From Vreelandella sulfidaeris (lineage in GTDB: Bacteria; Pseudomonadota; Gammaproteobacteria; Pseudomonadales; Halomonadaceae), in the NCBI GenBank assembly GCA_007182875.1, contig AP019514.1, positions 3,968,001 through 4,032,000 on the forward strand: a stretch of DNA of 64,000 nt. Reading direction: 5' to 3'. The notes below the pieces were generated by a model. That model worked only from the letters and a program-made list of their open reading frames with translations. It did no database searches and was not told where the DNA came from. A program made the position numbers and the translations under genes. Positions 52,581 to 63,910 of the stretch are shown here, one piece after another; within the stretch, counting starts at the first letter, position 1, and every line of letters starts with the position of its first letter.

Positions 52581-53515
52581 TTATTTTTCGACAAACTCAT
52601 CCAGGGTAGTAAATAAAGCTCGCCTGATGGGTTCAGCTTCATTCACTAAGTGATGACGCGCTTCGGGGTGGCAATGGATGTCGGCGTTGGGAAATTTTTC
52701 CGCCAGAATTGCTAAATTCCACTTCCAATCGACGGTGACGTCTTGCTCACCTTGCAAAATCAGCGTAGGTAGCAGGCTAGGCTCCTGCGCCAGCAGACGG
52801 GGCATCCAGCGGCGCATGGCGCTAACCCAGGCCACGTCCAACTGGTTATGCTGAAGCGGGTCCTGTTCGCGGAGGAAAGAAGTGAAGGACTCATCGGTGG
52901 TATTAGCCCGATATTTGCGCGGCAATTGATTCACGAAGGGCTTGCCAACCAATGAACCCAACTCGATTGGCTCCATCCCCAAGGTCTCACCAGCGGCGCC
53001 AGTAATACCAGCCCAGCCCAATGACCGCTATCCGGACGGGTCAGAGCGTCGGTAGCCAGTATCGCCGCGCCGGTGCTTTGTCCGACACCCAGCCAAGGTT
53101 TCGGCGCCAAGCCTTGTTGCCCAAGGTAATCTTGCAGATGGATCAGACAGTGTTGATAGTCTTCAAAATCTTCTATCGTCGCGCGTGGCCCGCTAGAAAG
53201 GCCGTGGCCGGGCAAATCCCAAAGCACCACCCGAAAGCGTTGCGCCAGCAGACGTTCGAGTAGATGTCGGTAGAGCCCCAAATGGTCGTAATAACCGTGC
53301 ACCACAAAGGCCGTGCCTATCGGTTCTGAGGGGCTCCAAACCTGGCACCACAACCGGAAGCGTGGCGTGTCGAGATAACCGACGTATAGCCCCACATGCT
53401 CAGTGAGCAGCGGTGCCAAGCCATAATATTTCAGGTAGTCATCCAGCGGCTGGTCGCCCTTCGAATCGAAAGGTGCAATCGGACCCAAAGCCTGCAGGGG
53501 GGTAAAGTCGGTCAT
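52581..53515 (-). CDS. Alpha/beta hydrolase (serine aminopeptidase S33 / monoacylglycerol lipase-like)
   Basis: This hydrolase of about 311 residues starts MTDFTPLQALGPIAPFDSKG. FVVHGYYDHLGLYRHLLERL is the oxyanion strand and RVVLWDLPGHGLSSGPRATI follows. The nucleophile elbow is GVGQSTGAAILATDALTR, with Ser in GQSTG. LPTLILQGEQDVTVDWKWN gives the acidic residue. The catalytic His is in HCHPEARHHLVNE. One shift near 53000 is corrected. Upstream starts are open, but this ATG fits the family. It is monocistronic and faces away from malate synthase. Lysophospholipase or monoglyceride lipase activity is likely; substrate not provable. Confidence 0.87.
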
Positions 53516-53884
53516 CGTATCCTCCAACAGGTAGGGACAGGAGCGTGCCGCGAGCCGTTCACGCCGGGATGAAGTCGACTGGCAGGCGCACAGCAGACCC
53601 TCACCATACCAGAAGACACTGGCATTTTTTATTGCTGGCATTGCTGGCTTGTCTCCAACTCGTCTACAGAGCACTGAGCGGCGTAGCTCTGCCCAATGAA
53701 AAGGGCAGAGTAACTGTTGGATGAGTGCCGGGTTAGCCCTATGTCTAGGGCAGGAATTTGATCTTCGAGTTTACATGTGGAAGTATTTTCCACAAAATCG
53801 TGACATGCTGGTTGGAAGACATCACACACCGCTGATTCCTGCGATTGGCGCAAGCCGACCGCCGACGCACATGAGGAGCTCTCT
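53516..53884. other. Divergent intergenic region between hydrolase and glcB
   Basis: This 369-bp region should contain both promoters. A GAGGAG ribosome-binding site at about 53874 precedes the glcB ATG. No gene or repeat was recognised, and the short frames on either strand show no family features. Confidence 0.5.
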
Positions 53885-56060
53885 ATGTCTCAACGTATCT
53901 CTCGCCATCGCCTTCAGGTGGCCGCCGATTTAGATCGTTTTATCAATGAGCAGGCACTACCGGGAACAGGCATTGATGAAAATGCCTTTTGGGCCGGGGT
54001 AGATGCCCTGTTTCATGATTTAACACCTAAAAACCGTCAACTGCTGGAAGAGCGCGACACGCTGCAAGAGAAGCTTGACGTGTGGCACCGGGAAAACCCC
54101 GGTCCGGTCGCGGATATGCCTGCGTATCGTCGTTTCTTGAAAGAGACCGGCTACCTGGCAGAAGCCCCGGCTAACGTCAAAGCGACAACGGCTAACGTTG
54201 ATCGCGAAGTGGCCGTTCAAGCAGGGCCTCAGTTAGTGGTACCGGTGAGCAATGCTCGCTATGCGCTGAATGCTGCCAACGCGCGTTGGGGCAGCCTTTA
54301 CGACGCTCTTTATGGTACTGACGCGATTTCAGAAGACGACGGTGCCGAAAAAGGTACCAGCTTCAACCCTAAACGCGGTGCCAAAGTAATTGCCTATGCC
54401 CGCGGCGTGCTTGATCGCGCAGCACCGCTGGCCACAGGTTCCCACCGCGATGCGGTTAAATACGCGATTCGTGACGGTCATTTGGTAGTGACTCTGGAAG
54501 GTGGTCGGGAAACCGGGCTAAAAGACCCCGCCAGGCTGATTGGTTTTAACGGCGAAGTGGCTAAACCAGAGTCGATTCTGCTGGCTAATAATGGCCTGCA
54601 CCTGGAGATCCTGATCGATCCTAACGACTCCATCGGTAAAACTGACCCGGCAGGCGTTAAAGATCTAGTGGTAGAAGCCGCTTTAACCGCCATCATGGAT
54701 TGTGAAGACTCTGTCGCCGCGGTGGATTCAGAAGATAAGGTCGTTGTTTACAGCAACTGGCTCGGTCTGATGAAGGGCGACCTGGAAGAGAAGATCGAAA
54801 AAGGCGACAAGACGTTTACACGTAAGCTTAACGACGACCGCTCTTGGCAAACCACCGATGGCGGTAGCGTCACGTTACCAGGTCGTTCGTTAATGTTCGT
54901 GCGTAATGTGGGTCACTTGATGACCACACCAGCGATTCTGGATGAAAACGGCAACGAACTGCCGGAAGGTATTCTTGATGCGGTGGTTACCTCGCTGCTA
55001 GCGCTACACGACCTGAAAAAAGACGCCAGTCAGCCGCGTAACTCGCGCACCGGCTCCGTCTACATCGTAAAGCCGAAAATGCACGGGCCTAAAGAGGTCG
55101 CCTTCGCCAATGAACTGTTTGGTCGTGTCGAGGACATTCTAGGCATGAGCCGCGACACCCTGAAAATGGGCATCATGGACGAAGAGCGCCGCACCACCGT
55201 TAATCTCAAGGCGTGTATTGCCGAAGCCGCCTCCCGCGTTGCATTCATCAACACCGGTTTCCTGGATCGTACCGGCGACGAAATGCATACCGCGATGGAA
55301 GCAGGGCCCATGGTGCGCAAGGGCGATATGAAGAGCGCTGCATGGATCCAGGCTTATGAGAAGAGCAACGTGCAAGTCGGTCTTGCCTGCGGCCTGCGCA
55401 GTCGCGCTCAGATCGGTAAAGGCATGTGGGCCATGCCCGATTTAATGCATAACATGCTGGAGCAGAAAATCGGCCATCCCAAAGCCGGCGCCAACACGGC
55501 CTGGGTACCGTCTCCTACGGCGGCCACCCCTACACGCGCTGCATTATCATCAAGTCAACGTCATCGGCGTCCAGCGCGAGCTAGAAGCGCTAGGCGAACC
55601 CGACTACCTGGATGATCTGCTCACCGTACCGGTGGCGGAAAACCCCACTTGGTCCGATGAAGAGATTCAGCAAGAGCTGGACAATAACTGCCAGGGCATT
55701 CTGGGTTACGTGGTGCGCTGGGTAGAACACGGCGTGGGTTGTTCGAAAGTACCGGACATTCACAATGTCGGCTTGATGGAAGATCGCGCGACGCTGCGTA
55801 TTTCCAGCCAGCACATCGCCAACTGGCTACACCATGGCATTGTTGATGCGCCGCGGGTTGAAGAGACGCTCAAGCGCATGGCGAAGGTGGTGGATGAGCA
55901 GAACGCAGGCGACCCCACCTATACCGCCATGAGCGCCGACTTTGACGGCTCTACAGCGTTCAAAGCAGCCTCTGACCTAATCTTCAAAGGTCGCGTTCAG
56001 CCCTCAGGCTACACCGAGCCGCTTCTGCACGAGTGGCGTCAGGTACATAAGGCGAAGTAA
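53885..56060 (+). CDS. glcB: Malate synthase G
   Basis: Malate synthase G condenses glyoxylate with acetyl-CoA to malate in the glyoxylate bypass. It starts [20 protein letters not shown]. The family segments [40 protein letters not shown] (metal-binding Glu/Asp), [39 protein letters not shown] and [20 protein letters not shown] are in order. The catalytic Asp region [20 protein letters not shown] lies near 55690-55740. The N-terminal 550 residues are intact; one shift near 55520 joins the rest. Total about 725 residues, standard for the G form. It stands alone and a strong terminator follows. Confidence 0.97.
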
Positions 56061-56081
56061 ACTCGCCTTACGCTACAATCA

Positions 56082-56110
56082 GCCTCGAGGCGCATGCCTC
56101 GGGGCTTTTT
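56082..56110 (+). terminator. Rho-independent terminator of glcB
   Basis: GCCTCGAGGC at 56082-56091 pairs with GCCTCGGGGC at 56096-56105 around GCAT, followed by TTTTT at 56106-56110. It lies 22 bp after the glcB stop. Confidence 0.9.
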
Positions 56111-56125
56111 ATGAGGATAACAACA

Positions 56126-56565
56126 ATGACCGTCATGACGGCTGAACAGATCGAGCACTTCCTGGATGAGGTTTTTCCCCAGCGGATGGGCAAAATAGAG
56201 AGCGTTGGTGAGATGCGCGCCACCATGCGCTTAGCGATTGGCAACGAGCATCTTCGCCCTGGGCCAGGGTTTCCGGGCCCACCATGATGGGCTTTGCGGA
56301 TGTGGCCATGTACGTCGCTATTTTGGCCCAAATAGGTCCTGAAGCGATGGCCGTGACCAGCGACCTTAACTGCCACTTTCTGCGCGCCGCTTCCGGCGAT
56401 CACGATATTATCGCCCACGCCAAACTGATCAAACTCGGCCGCCGTCTAGCGGTAGGCGAAGTGCAGATATTTTCAGCGAGTGATGACATACGCCCAGTGG
56501 TGCATGTTACCGCCAGCTACGCACTGCCAGATTTACGATCAGACGTACGTTCAGGCAATGCTTAA
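56126..56565 (+). CDS. PaaI-type hotdog thioesterase
   Basis: This protein of about 147 residues has the hotdog fold, starting MTVMTAEQIEHFLDEVFPQR. GFADVAMYVAILAQIGPEAM after a pair of shifts near 56275 holds the catalytic Asp/Glu region, after an SGPTMM-like segment. AVTSDLNCHFLRAASGDHDI is the usual T-x-x-L-x-x-x-F-x-R strand. The C-terminus ends at 56565. It hydrolyses small acyl-CoAs by family; the specific substrate is unknown. It starts shortly after the glcB terminator and is separate from its neighbours. Confidence 0.85.
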
Positions 56566-56593
56566 CGTGTGACAGTTGTTTAAGGCGCCAGCG

Positions 56594-57025
56594 TCATAAA
56601 TGGCGCATCTTCCTGGTCTGTAAACGCGTATACATTGTAAGGGCTTCTTGTGGCCCCGGCATACCCGGCGTGCCAATGGGCATACCAGCCAAGCCAATGC
56701 CATCGATATCGGGCTGTTGTTCAAACAATGCCTGCACAGCCTCCATCGGCACATGGCCTTCAATCCAGTACTCGCCCATCTCAATGGTATGGCACGACCC
56801 TAGGCCATAGGGCACGCCCGCCTGTTGTTTGATATCACCTAGCTCTACGTCATCAACAATCGTCACCTCTACACCGAGTTCTTCAAGATGGCGTGCATAA
56901 GCGTCGCAGCAGCCGCACTGGGGGTTTTTATACAGTGTGGCTTCATCAGGCAGCGCCGCATGCGCCGAGACCGACCCTAAAATGAGTGCGGAAGAAAGTA
57001 ATAGCGATGCATGTAAGCGGCTCAT
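56594..57025 (-). CDS. DUF411 metal-binding protein, exported
   Basis: This protein of 143 residues has a signal peptide (MSRLHASLLLSSALILGSVS then AHA-A cleavage). DUF411 proteins occur with copper and other metal resistance genes. It carries TLYKNPQCGCCDAYARHLEE with the CxCC metal-binding pair, then PYGLGSCHTIEMGEYWIEGH and PMEAVQALFEQQPDIDGIGL. The C-terminal AGMPIGTPGMPGPQEALTMY is the usual end. It is intact as sequenced. It stands alone; periplasmic metal handling is likely but unproven. Confidence 0.85.
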   Translation of the reverse strand: MSRLHASLLLSSALILGSVSAHAALPDEATLYKNPQCGCCDAYARHLEELGVEVTIVDDVELGDIKQQAGVPYGLGSCHTIEMGEYWIEGHVPMEAVQALFEQQPDIDGIGLAGMPIGTPGMPGPQEALTMYTRLQTRKMRHL

Positions 57026-57589
57026 TAATGCTCTCCTTGATACGAACGACTAAAAGTTATTTAGTAAGCACCTTTAACCAGCCTACCCAGCCCACAGAAC
57101 CCATAAAGGCAAAACAGTCTGCGTTCATCATGGCTAATTTCCTTACCACAATAGCGCAATCTGAAAAGATGCTTATCACTTGATCAAAGCTTACAACCTA
57201 TGGGTAAGGCTGAGGTCAAGGTTGCCATCAAGATTAACTGTGCTTCTTTGACGCAGGTCATGCTCTGAGTGCCATCGAAGCGCTCTTTTAGTGCCCTGGA
57301 TTTGGCGTCTTTGCCGAGGTAAAACAGCGATTAACCCTTTCTGTTAGCTAATACAGACTGTTAGCTAATACAGAATTGATCAAAGATGCCTGTTTGGCCT
57401 TTTGTATCATTAGAAAATCGCTCAACGCACCCCCACACACAAACAGCAACAGCAACCGCTTATGTATCAACACATGTGTATTTATATTTCGAAAAGTTAT
57501 AACAAAGTTTTTAAAGTTATTTCACGTTGCGTCGATAAAAACCTACCTCCCTGTATTCCCTCCCCCTGAAAAGCAAGGACACGATAACA
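57026..57589. other. Intergenic region upstream of the chemotaxis receptor
   Basis: About 564 bp separates two divergent genes. It holds the 17-bp tandem repeat at 57341-57374. AAGCAAGGACACG about ten bases before the receptor start is a plausible ribosome-binding site. No gene was recognised. Confidence 0.5.
57341..57374. repeat. 17-bp tandem direct repeat
   Basis: CTGTTAGCTAATACAGA occurs twice back to back. Each unit contains the palindrome TTAGCTAA. It could be an operator for the receptor gene or a slippage product. Confidence 0.75.
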
Positions 57590-59078
57590 ATGTCAGATGC
57601 ATCTTTTGCAAACCATATTGCACGAACCGACAGGCTCATGTGGTTGCCGTTGGGGTTCGTCGCTTTTTTGTGTTTAGTGATCGGTATTTTCACGCAAACA
57701 CTATTGTTAGCGGTTATCGTCGCGACGATAACCCTCCCACTAGCGTACATTGCGCAACATAAATGGCATGGCCATATCGTCAACGGGTTCGTCAAAGCCA
57801 CCATTATGATGGCCTGGGCAGCCGTATTGATTGAACAAAGTGGCGGCTTGATAGAGGCCCACTTTAGTATCTTTATCCTGTTATCCGTTTTAATTCTCTA
57901 TAGTGATTGGCGGGTTATCGCGTTTGGCGGTTTGGTTATTGCGCTCCACCATGCGCTATTCACGTGGCTTCACTACCAAGGCGTTGTCCAGCTTTACGCC
58001 AGCATGGGCGATATGGACAGCATGGCCAACGGTGACACCCGCCATAGCGTTGCCGCCTTACTCTCCTGCTTGCTTATGCATGGCGGTGCCGTGGTGGTCC
58101 AGGTCATTATTCTCGGCTACCTGGCTAAGGTGCTGGAAAGCATGGTCCAAGAAAGCCTTCACGTGACCCGTTTCGCCGTGGCCGCGGGCGGGGCAATCTG
58201 GACATGATATTCACGGATAAAGAGCAGCAGTTACCTGCAGTCGCAGCGGTTATCAGCATGCGCGACCAGGTCACAGAGAGCTTGCGTAAAACCCAAACCG
58301 CAGCGAGTCACATTACCGACTACAGCCAGCAGTTGTTCGTTGCCCAGGAGCAGCTACGCACGCAAACGGCACGTAACAGCAGCCAAACCGAACGCATATC
58401 CACAAGCACCGCGGAGCTTGCCGCCACGACCCGTGAGACCGCTGAAGAATCCCAGCACATCCGACAACTGGCCAGTCACGCGGAGCAAATCGCCCGTCAA
58501 AATGGTGCACAAGTTGAAGAAATGCGCGAAATGATGCGTCTACTGAATCAGCATGCGAGCAAGATTCACGAAATGCTGAGCGAGATTGATAACATCACGT
58601 TCCAGACCAATCTTCTGGCCCTGAATGCCTCGGTGGAAGCCGCACGAGCCGGTGAGCATGGGCTAGGCTTCGCGGTAGTCGCAAACGAAGTGCGTACGCT
58701 TTCAAAAATACTCACCAAACCGCGTCGCGGATTCGCCAAACCATTGCCGACACTACCGATCAAGTCTCTCTGGGCGTTAGCCAGACGACCACCATCGCTG
58801 AAACCACTCAGTCACTGATTCAAAGCTTCGAGCAGGTAGCGATGCGCTTGACCAATATGGACAATGCCGTTCAGCAGCAACACCAGGGCGTTGAAGAGTT
58901 AGAGCAAAGTGTCAATGAAATCTACAATGCCCTTGAGCTTTCGCGTGACGCGGTGGATAACTCGCACAGCATGGCCGAACAGCTTTCCGAGACGGCTGAT
59001 ACCATGATGCAGGCCGTGAGTGGTTTTGTATTACCAGTTTCACCTGCCTTTAGCCAACGAGTGTTGAGCCTCTCTTAA
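57590..59078 (+). CDS. Methyl-accepting chemotaxis protein, membrane type without large periplasmic domain
   Basis: This is a chemoreceptor of about 495 residues after shifts at about 58195, 58700 and 58815. It starts [20 protein letters not shown] and has six or so membrane helices ([59 protein letters not shown] and others) with no large sensor domain between them. The cytoplasmic signalling domain is coiled coil with the hairpin tip [20 protein letters not shown] and [20 protein letters not shown]. Such membrane-embedded receptors may sense intramembrane or energy signals. No chemotaxis gene neighbours it, so it is probably an orphan receptor. Confidence 0.9.
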
Positions 59079-59103
59079 GTTGAGCCTCTCTTAACCAACA
59101 CAA

Positions 59104-59133
59104 CGCCCCCTTCACGTAATGACGCGAAGGGGG
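59104..59133. terminator. Hairpin after the chemotaxis receptor
   Basis: CGCCCCCTTC at 59104-59113 is mirrored by GAAGGGGGCG at 59124-59133, giving a perfect ten-base-pair stem. A T run is absent, so it may act as a bidirectional barrier between convergent genes rather than an intrinsic terminator. Confidence 0.55.
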
Positions 59134-59228
59134 CGATAAGCTATTGACGATCGGCTGTTCAACTGCAACAAGCCAGAACGAAGGTTCGGGTGACGATTAT
59201 TGCCCCTGCATTATTATCGGCGTTGCCA

Positions 59229-61401
59229 TCACTTGGGCAATTGGTCGATCATCCGATCCAGCGTCATTGGATAATCGCGTAACCGCACTCCGGAAGCGTT
59301 ATAAACCGCGTTGGCAATCGCCGCCGCTACACCGCAGATACCCAGCTCCCCCACCCCTTTGGCTTTTAGGGGCGTTGATGCAGCATCGGCGGTATCCAGA
59401 AAGATAATTTCCTGTTCAGGAATGTCGGCATGCACCGCTACCTCATAAGCCGCAAGGTCGTGATTAACAAAGAAACCGCGCTCAAGGTCAACGTTCATTC
59501 CCTCCATTAAGGCCGCACCCGTGCCCATGACCATACCGCCAAGCACTTGGCTGCGCGCCGTGACCGGGTTAAGAATGCGTCCTGCATCGCACACCGAAAG
59601 CATACGCCGGAGACGCGTTTCGCCGGTGTGGGCGTGCACCGCTACCTCAACAAAATGCGCTGCGAAGGTGGCGATCTGCATCTTGTCTTTAAAGTCGCCA
59701 AAGCTGATGGAGTCTTCGGCAACAAGTTCCTCGCCGTCTGCCACATCCCCAGCGCCAGGTCGGTATCACCACTTACCACACGGCCATTTTCAAAACGGGG
59801 CGACTCAATGCCCAACCGCTTGGCTATTTCATTTTGCAGCGCAACACAGGCGGCATACACCCCAGCAGTGGAGCTTGCCGCCCCAAACTGCCCGCCCGAG
59901 CCCGAGGAGGTGGGGTAAGCGCTGTTGCCAAGACGAACCTCTACAGCGTTGATGTCCAACCCCATGGTCTCCGCGGCCGTCTGGGCAATAATGGTGTAGG
60001 AACCGGTGCCGATATCGGTCATATCAGTTTCTACAACCAGGCGTCCGTCTTGTAACCGCACGCGCGCCAGAGGTCATCGTGGGCGCCCCGCGGTAGGCGC
60101 CCGCCATGCCATGACCAATCAACCACTGTCCTTCACGCTTGCCACCTGGCGTGCGATTACGATCGGCCCAACCAAACGCCTCTGCGCCTTTGCGTAAGCA
60201 CTCAACATAGTGGCGATCGCTAAACGGCTTAGAGGGATCTTCGGGGTCTACCTGAGTATCGTTGAGTATCCTAAATTCGACGGGATCCATGCCTAGCTTT
60301 TCCGCCATTTCATCCATGGCGATTTCCAGCACGGCAAGCCCTGATGCCTCCCCAGGAGCACGCATATCCGCCGACTCGGGTAAATCCATGTCGATCGCTT
60401 GGTGAGCGACGCGACGACTTTGCCAGCATAAAAGTGGCGCGTTTGATCAACGGGATTTTCGCCACTGCCGCCGGGTAGCGTGTGAGAGATCGCCGAGTGC
60501 TCGAAGGCGGTAATCCTGCCCTCAGCATCGGCGGCAATGCGCAGTCGCTGAATAGTGCCAGAGCGATGCACTGTATTATTGAACATTAACGGTCGTGGCA
60601 GCGCTAGCTTGACTGGCTGCCCCGCGGCCCGGGAACCCAGCGCGGCCAGCACGGCGTCAGCACGCAGCCACAATTTACCGCCAAAGCCGCCACCGACAAA
60701 GGGCTTTCTAGCCGAATGGTGTCGGCATCGATATTGAAGGTGGTAGCGAGCGCTTGGCGTGTCCATTCAACCATCTGGTTTGAGGTCCATACCGTCATTT
60801 GCCCACCATCGGACCAGTCGACGATAGAGGCGTGAGGCTCCATCATGGCGTGGCTTTGTGAGGCGGTACGGTACACCTCGTCCAGCGTCACCGGGGCATC
60901 TCGAAAGCAGCGTCTACGTCGCCCACATCAGCTTGTGGCTCGCCGACGTCCTGCAGGCGTTCCCAAGCGGCTTCAAGGTCGAAGACGCCCTTCTCTTCTC
61001 ATAACGGACCTCAATTAGTGCCGCTGCACCCCGCGCCTGTTCTAACGTTTCCGCAACCACCACGGCAATCGCCTGATGGTAGTGCTCAATCGTCGCGCCG
61101 CCAAACAGGTGGGCGATATTACTCTCAGCACGATCAAGTGGCTCAAGTTCAAGGGTCGTGACCACGGCTGCCACGCCAGGTGCGGCGCGGGCAGCGGAGG
61201 CATCCATATGCATGATCCGCCCCTTGGCAATCGTTGCGCACAAGGGATAGCCCACCAATTGATTGGCCACTACATCGTGTCGTTCATACGCATAGGGCGC
61301 GCGGCCCGTTACCTTAAGAACGCCGTCGATGCGGGTATGGGTTTGCCAATCACGCGGGCGCGGTCAAACAGGTTGTCTTCGGTCGATTGGTTAAAATCCA
61401 T
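59229..61401 (-). CDS. Molybdenum hydroxylase large subunit (YagR/PaoC-like)
   Basis: This is the molybdopterin-binding subunit of a xanthine-dehydrogenase-family aldehyde oxidoreductase, about 725 residues after many shifts. It starts MDFNQSTEDNLFDRARVIGK. The N-terminal fold includes NQLVGYPLCATIAKGRIMHM. Cofactor-region segments are SHAMMEPHASIVDWSDGGQM, the GG-F-GG-K-type loop FVGGGFGGKLWLRADAVLAA, TGSYTIIAQTAAETMGLDIN and SGSGGQFGAASSTAGVYAAC. The catalytic Glu is in GVGELGICGVAAAIANAVYN. It follows the FAD subunit by three bases. By analogy the trimer is periplasmic and oxidises aldehydes. Confidence 0.9.
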
Positions 61402-61404
61402 CGG

Positions 61405-62353
61405 TCACTCCTGAGCCAGCAGTGAGGCAAGCGTTCGCTCTGCCAGTGTCAGCTTAAAGGCGTTGTCTTGCGTGGGACGGGCACCATCAAGCAATCGAGC
61501 CATGACCGCTTGGGCCCCTTGGGCAGCGCCGCATCCGCGTCAGTTCGCCGCCAGGGCTTGGGTGCCACGCCGCCCAGCGCCACACGCCCGGTACCATCCG
61601 GCTTTTGGATTAACGCCACGGATACGAGGGCGAAGGCGTAGGATGTCCGATCACGCACCTTGTAATACGCCTGACGGCCTTCAACAGGTGGGGGGAGTAC
61701 AACCGCGGTAATCATTTCACCCGGCTTTAACGTGCTTTCGGCCTCGGGGGTACCGCCGGGTAACGGATAAAATGCATCCAGCGTCAGGCGCCGTGTTTCT
61801 CCGCTGGGAGTAACGGTTTCCACCTCGGCCTCCAGTGCACTGAGCGCCACGGCCATATCAGAAGGGTGCGTAGCAATACACGCCTCGGACGTGCCGATAA
61901 TGCCCAATTGACGTGTCGTAGCGCCATCACCGAGTGCAGCACAACCCACCCCAGGTTGGCGCTTATTACAAGGCATTCCGGTGTCGTAGAAATAGGGGCA
62001 CCGGGTACGCTGTAAAAGATTGCCACCGGTAGTGGCTTTATTGCGCAGCTGGCCTGAGGCGCCTGAGACCAAAGCGCGGCTTAATACTGCATAATTTTGC
62101 GCACCCTTGAGTCGGCCGACAGAGTACTATTGCTGACTAATGCCCCAATCTTCAAGCCACCACCATCGGTGGCCGTAATATCGTTGAGGCCGGTTTTGGT
62201 GACATCGATCAAGTGTGTCGGTGTTTCAATTTCATGCTTCATTAAATCCAGCAGGTTGGTACCACCGGCAATAAATTTGGCACCCGGCACTTCGGCAGCG
62301 CGTGCTGCCGCCTGCGCTGGATCCGTTATTCGTTCATAGGCGAAGGCTCTCAT
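61405..62353 (-). CDS. Molybdenum hydroxylase FAD subunit (YagS/PaoB-like)
   Basis: This FAD-binding subunit has about 316 residues. It starts [20 protein letters not shown] and has the flavin loop [20 protein letters not shown], then [20 protein letters not shown]. After a shift at about 62075 the second loop is [20 protein letters not shown] followed by [17 protein letters not shown]. These extra Cys residues are typical of the YagS branch, which binds an additional [4Fe-4S] cluster. [20 protein letters not shown] and [13 protein letters not shown] complete it. One shift near 61530 precedes the end. It starts 4 bp inside the [2Fe-2S] gene. Confidence 0.92.
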
Positions 62354-62945
62354 GGGCGCGCCTCCGCCACCTGAGTGATGGCTTTGAGTATGTTGGCATA
62401 AGCACCGCAGCGGTAAATATTGCCCGACATCCGCTCACGAATCTCGGCGTCAGTGATCTCAACAGGCGAGGTTAAATCCTTCGTGACGTGGCTTGGAAGC
62501 CCCGCCCGAATCTCCTCTAATACCGCCTTGGCTGAGCAAATTTGGCCTGGGGTACAATAACCACACTGAAATCCATCATGTTCGACAAAGGCCGCCTGCA
62601 TGGGGTCAAGGTGCTCGACATCGCCCAGCCCTTCGATGGTCGATATTTCGTCACCTTCATGCATGACCGCCAGCGTTAAGCAGGCGTTAATGCGTGTGCC
62701 ATTTACAAATACCGTGCAGGCGCCGCACTGACCATGGTCACAGCCCTTTTGGAGCCGGTTAATTTCAAGTGCTCGCGCAAGGTATCCAGCAGCGTTGTTC
62801 GGTTATCCAGTTCAAGCTCATACGCTTCCCCATTTACCACTAAAGAGACGACTGAATGATTAGCGTTAGCTAGGCATAAATCTTCTGCGGAAGCGTCTTT
62901 TGGGGCTGTTTTGCGACGCATTTCGCCGTTATTAGGTGGGTGCAT
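62350..62945 (-). CDS. Molybdenum hydroxylase [2Fe-2S] subunit (YagT/PaoA-like)
   Basis: This electron-transfer subunit has about 198 residues. After an N-terminal extension ([19 protein letters not shown]), [20 protein letters not shown] and [16 protein letters not shown] lead to the first cluster, restored by a shift near 62740: [23 protein letters not shown]. The second cluster is in [19 protein letters not shown] and [18 protein letters not shown]. The stop overlaps the FAD-subunit ATG by 4 bp. I see no clear Tat signal at the annotated start, so the exported nature of the complex is uncertain here. Confidence 0.92.
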
Positions 62946-63179
62946 AACAATGTGCCTTCCATGCTCATGGCTGTCACTTAATGAATGTCATAACAACCTC
63001 AGCATAGACATAATTAGTGCCAGCAACCCAGCTCTAGGCCATAAACATCTTGAGAATGACGTAAGGCTACGCTAAAAAAGGCAACGAATAGCGTTTGCGA
63101 ACTCATTTAAGCAATTGAAAAACTATTTATTTATATACCCTTGAGCGTTGATCCCAAGAAGCAGGGACAATGCTGAGAG

Positions 63180-63574
63180 TCATGGCGCTTTCACCACTAC
63201 CACCGCTAGCGCCAGCCATCCAGCCATCAGCAATACACCGCCAATGGGCGTCACGATACCGAGCCCCATCCCCGCCAATGCCATCAAGTAAAGCGAGCCT
63301 GAAAACACACCACTCCCAGCGACCACAGCGCCAGCACCCAGCGCTGCCCAGTCAGTGGTTGTACCTGGCGCCACACCAGCACTACCATCAGGGCAAGCGT
63401 ATGCCATGCTTGGTAACGCACGCCCGTTTCCACAGCACTCACCATCGCTTCGGTGGTACGCGCCGCCAAACCATGGGCCGCATAGGCGCCCAGTATCACC
63501 ATCACAGCGCCTGAAAGCGCCGCTATACACCACCACACTTTGTCTGTTTGCTGCACGCTATGCTCCTTTGTCAC
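63180..63574 (-). CDS. DUF423 family membrane protein
   Basis: This small integral membrane protein has about 131 residues and four predicted helices. It starts [20 protein letters not shown]. The DUF423 pattern is [40 protein letters not shown] and [20 protein letters not shown]. One shift near 63300 joins the halves. The function of the family is unknown. It is transcribed away from thiS. Confidence 0.87.
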
Positions 63575-63693
63575 ATTCCTGCTCCCAATTTCGCTTCGAC
63601 CGTCGCGCTGATTATACCCATGGCGTACCTTGCACGGCGCTAAACCGCTACAATAGAAAACGAACTGCCATGACGAATGAGACGCGCCCTATT

Positions 63694-63900
63694 ATGTCTA
63701 TACAGATACGTCTAAACGGTGAACCTCATACACTGTCCACCGGCCTAACCGCCGCTGACTTAGTTGAACAGCTGGGTCTTAGTGGCCGTCGTATTGCCGT
63801 GGAAATTAACGAAGAGATTGTCCCCCGCAGCCAACACGCCGACACCCACCTAGCCGATGGCGACCAGGTGGAAGTGGTTCACGCGATTGGCGGCGGCTAG
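63694..63900 (+). CDS. thiS: ThiS sulfur carrier protein
   Basis: ThiS carries sulfur as a C-terminal thiocarboxylate for thiazole synthesis in the thiamine pathway. It has 68 residues from ATG 63694 ([20 protein letters not shown]); an in-frame ATG at 63670 would add eight residues. [20 protein letters not shown] and the terminal [12 protein letters not shown], with the required Gly-Gly, are diagnostic. thiG follows 10 bp downstream. Confidence 0.95.
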   Translation: MSIQIRLNGEPHTLSTGLTAADLVEQLGLSGRRIAVEINEEIVPRSQHADTHLADGDQVEVVHAIGGG

Positions 63901-63910
63901 AGGAAACACT

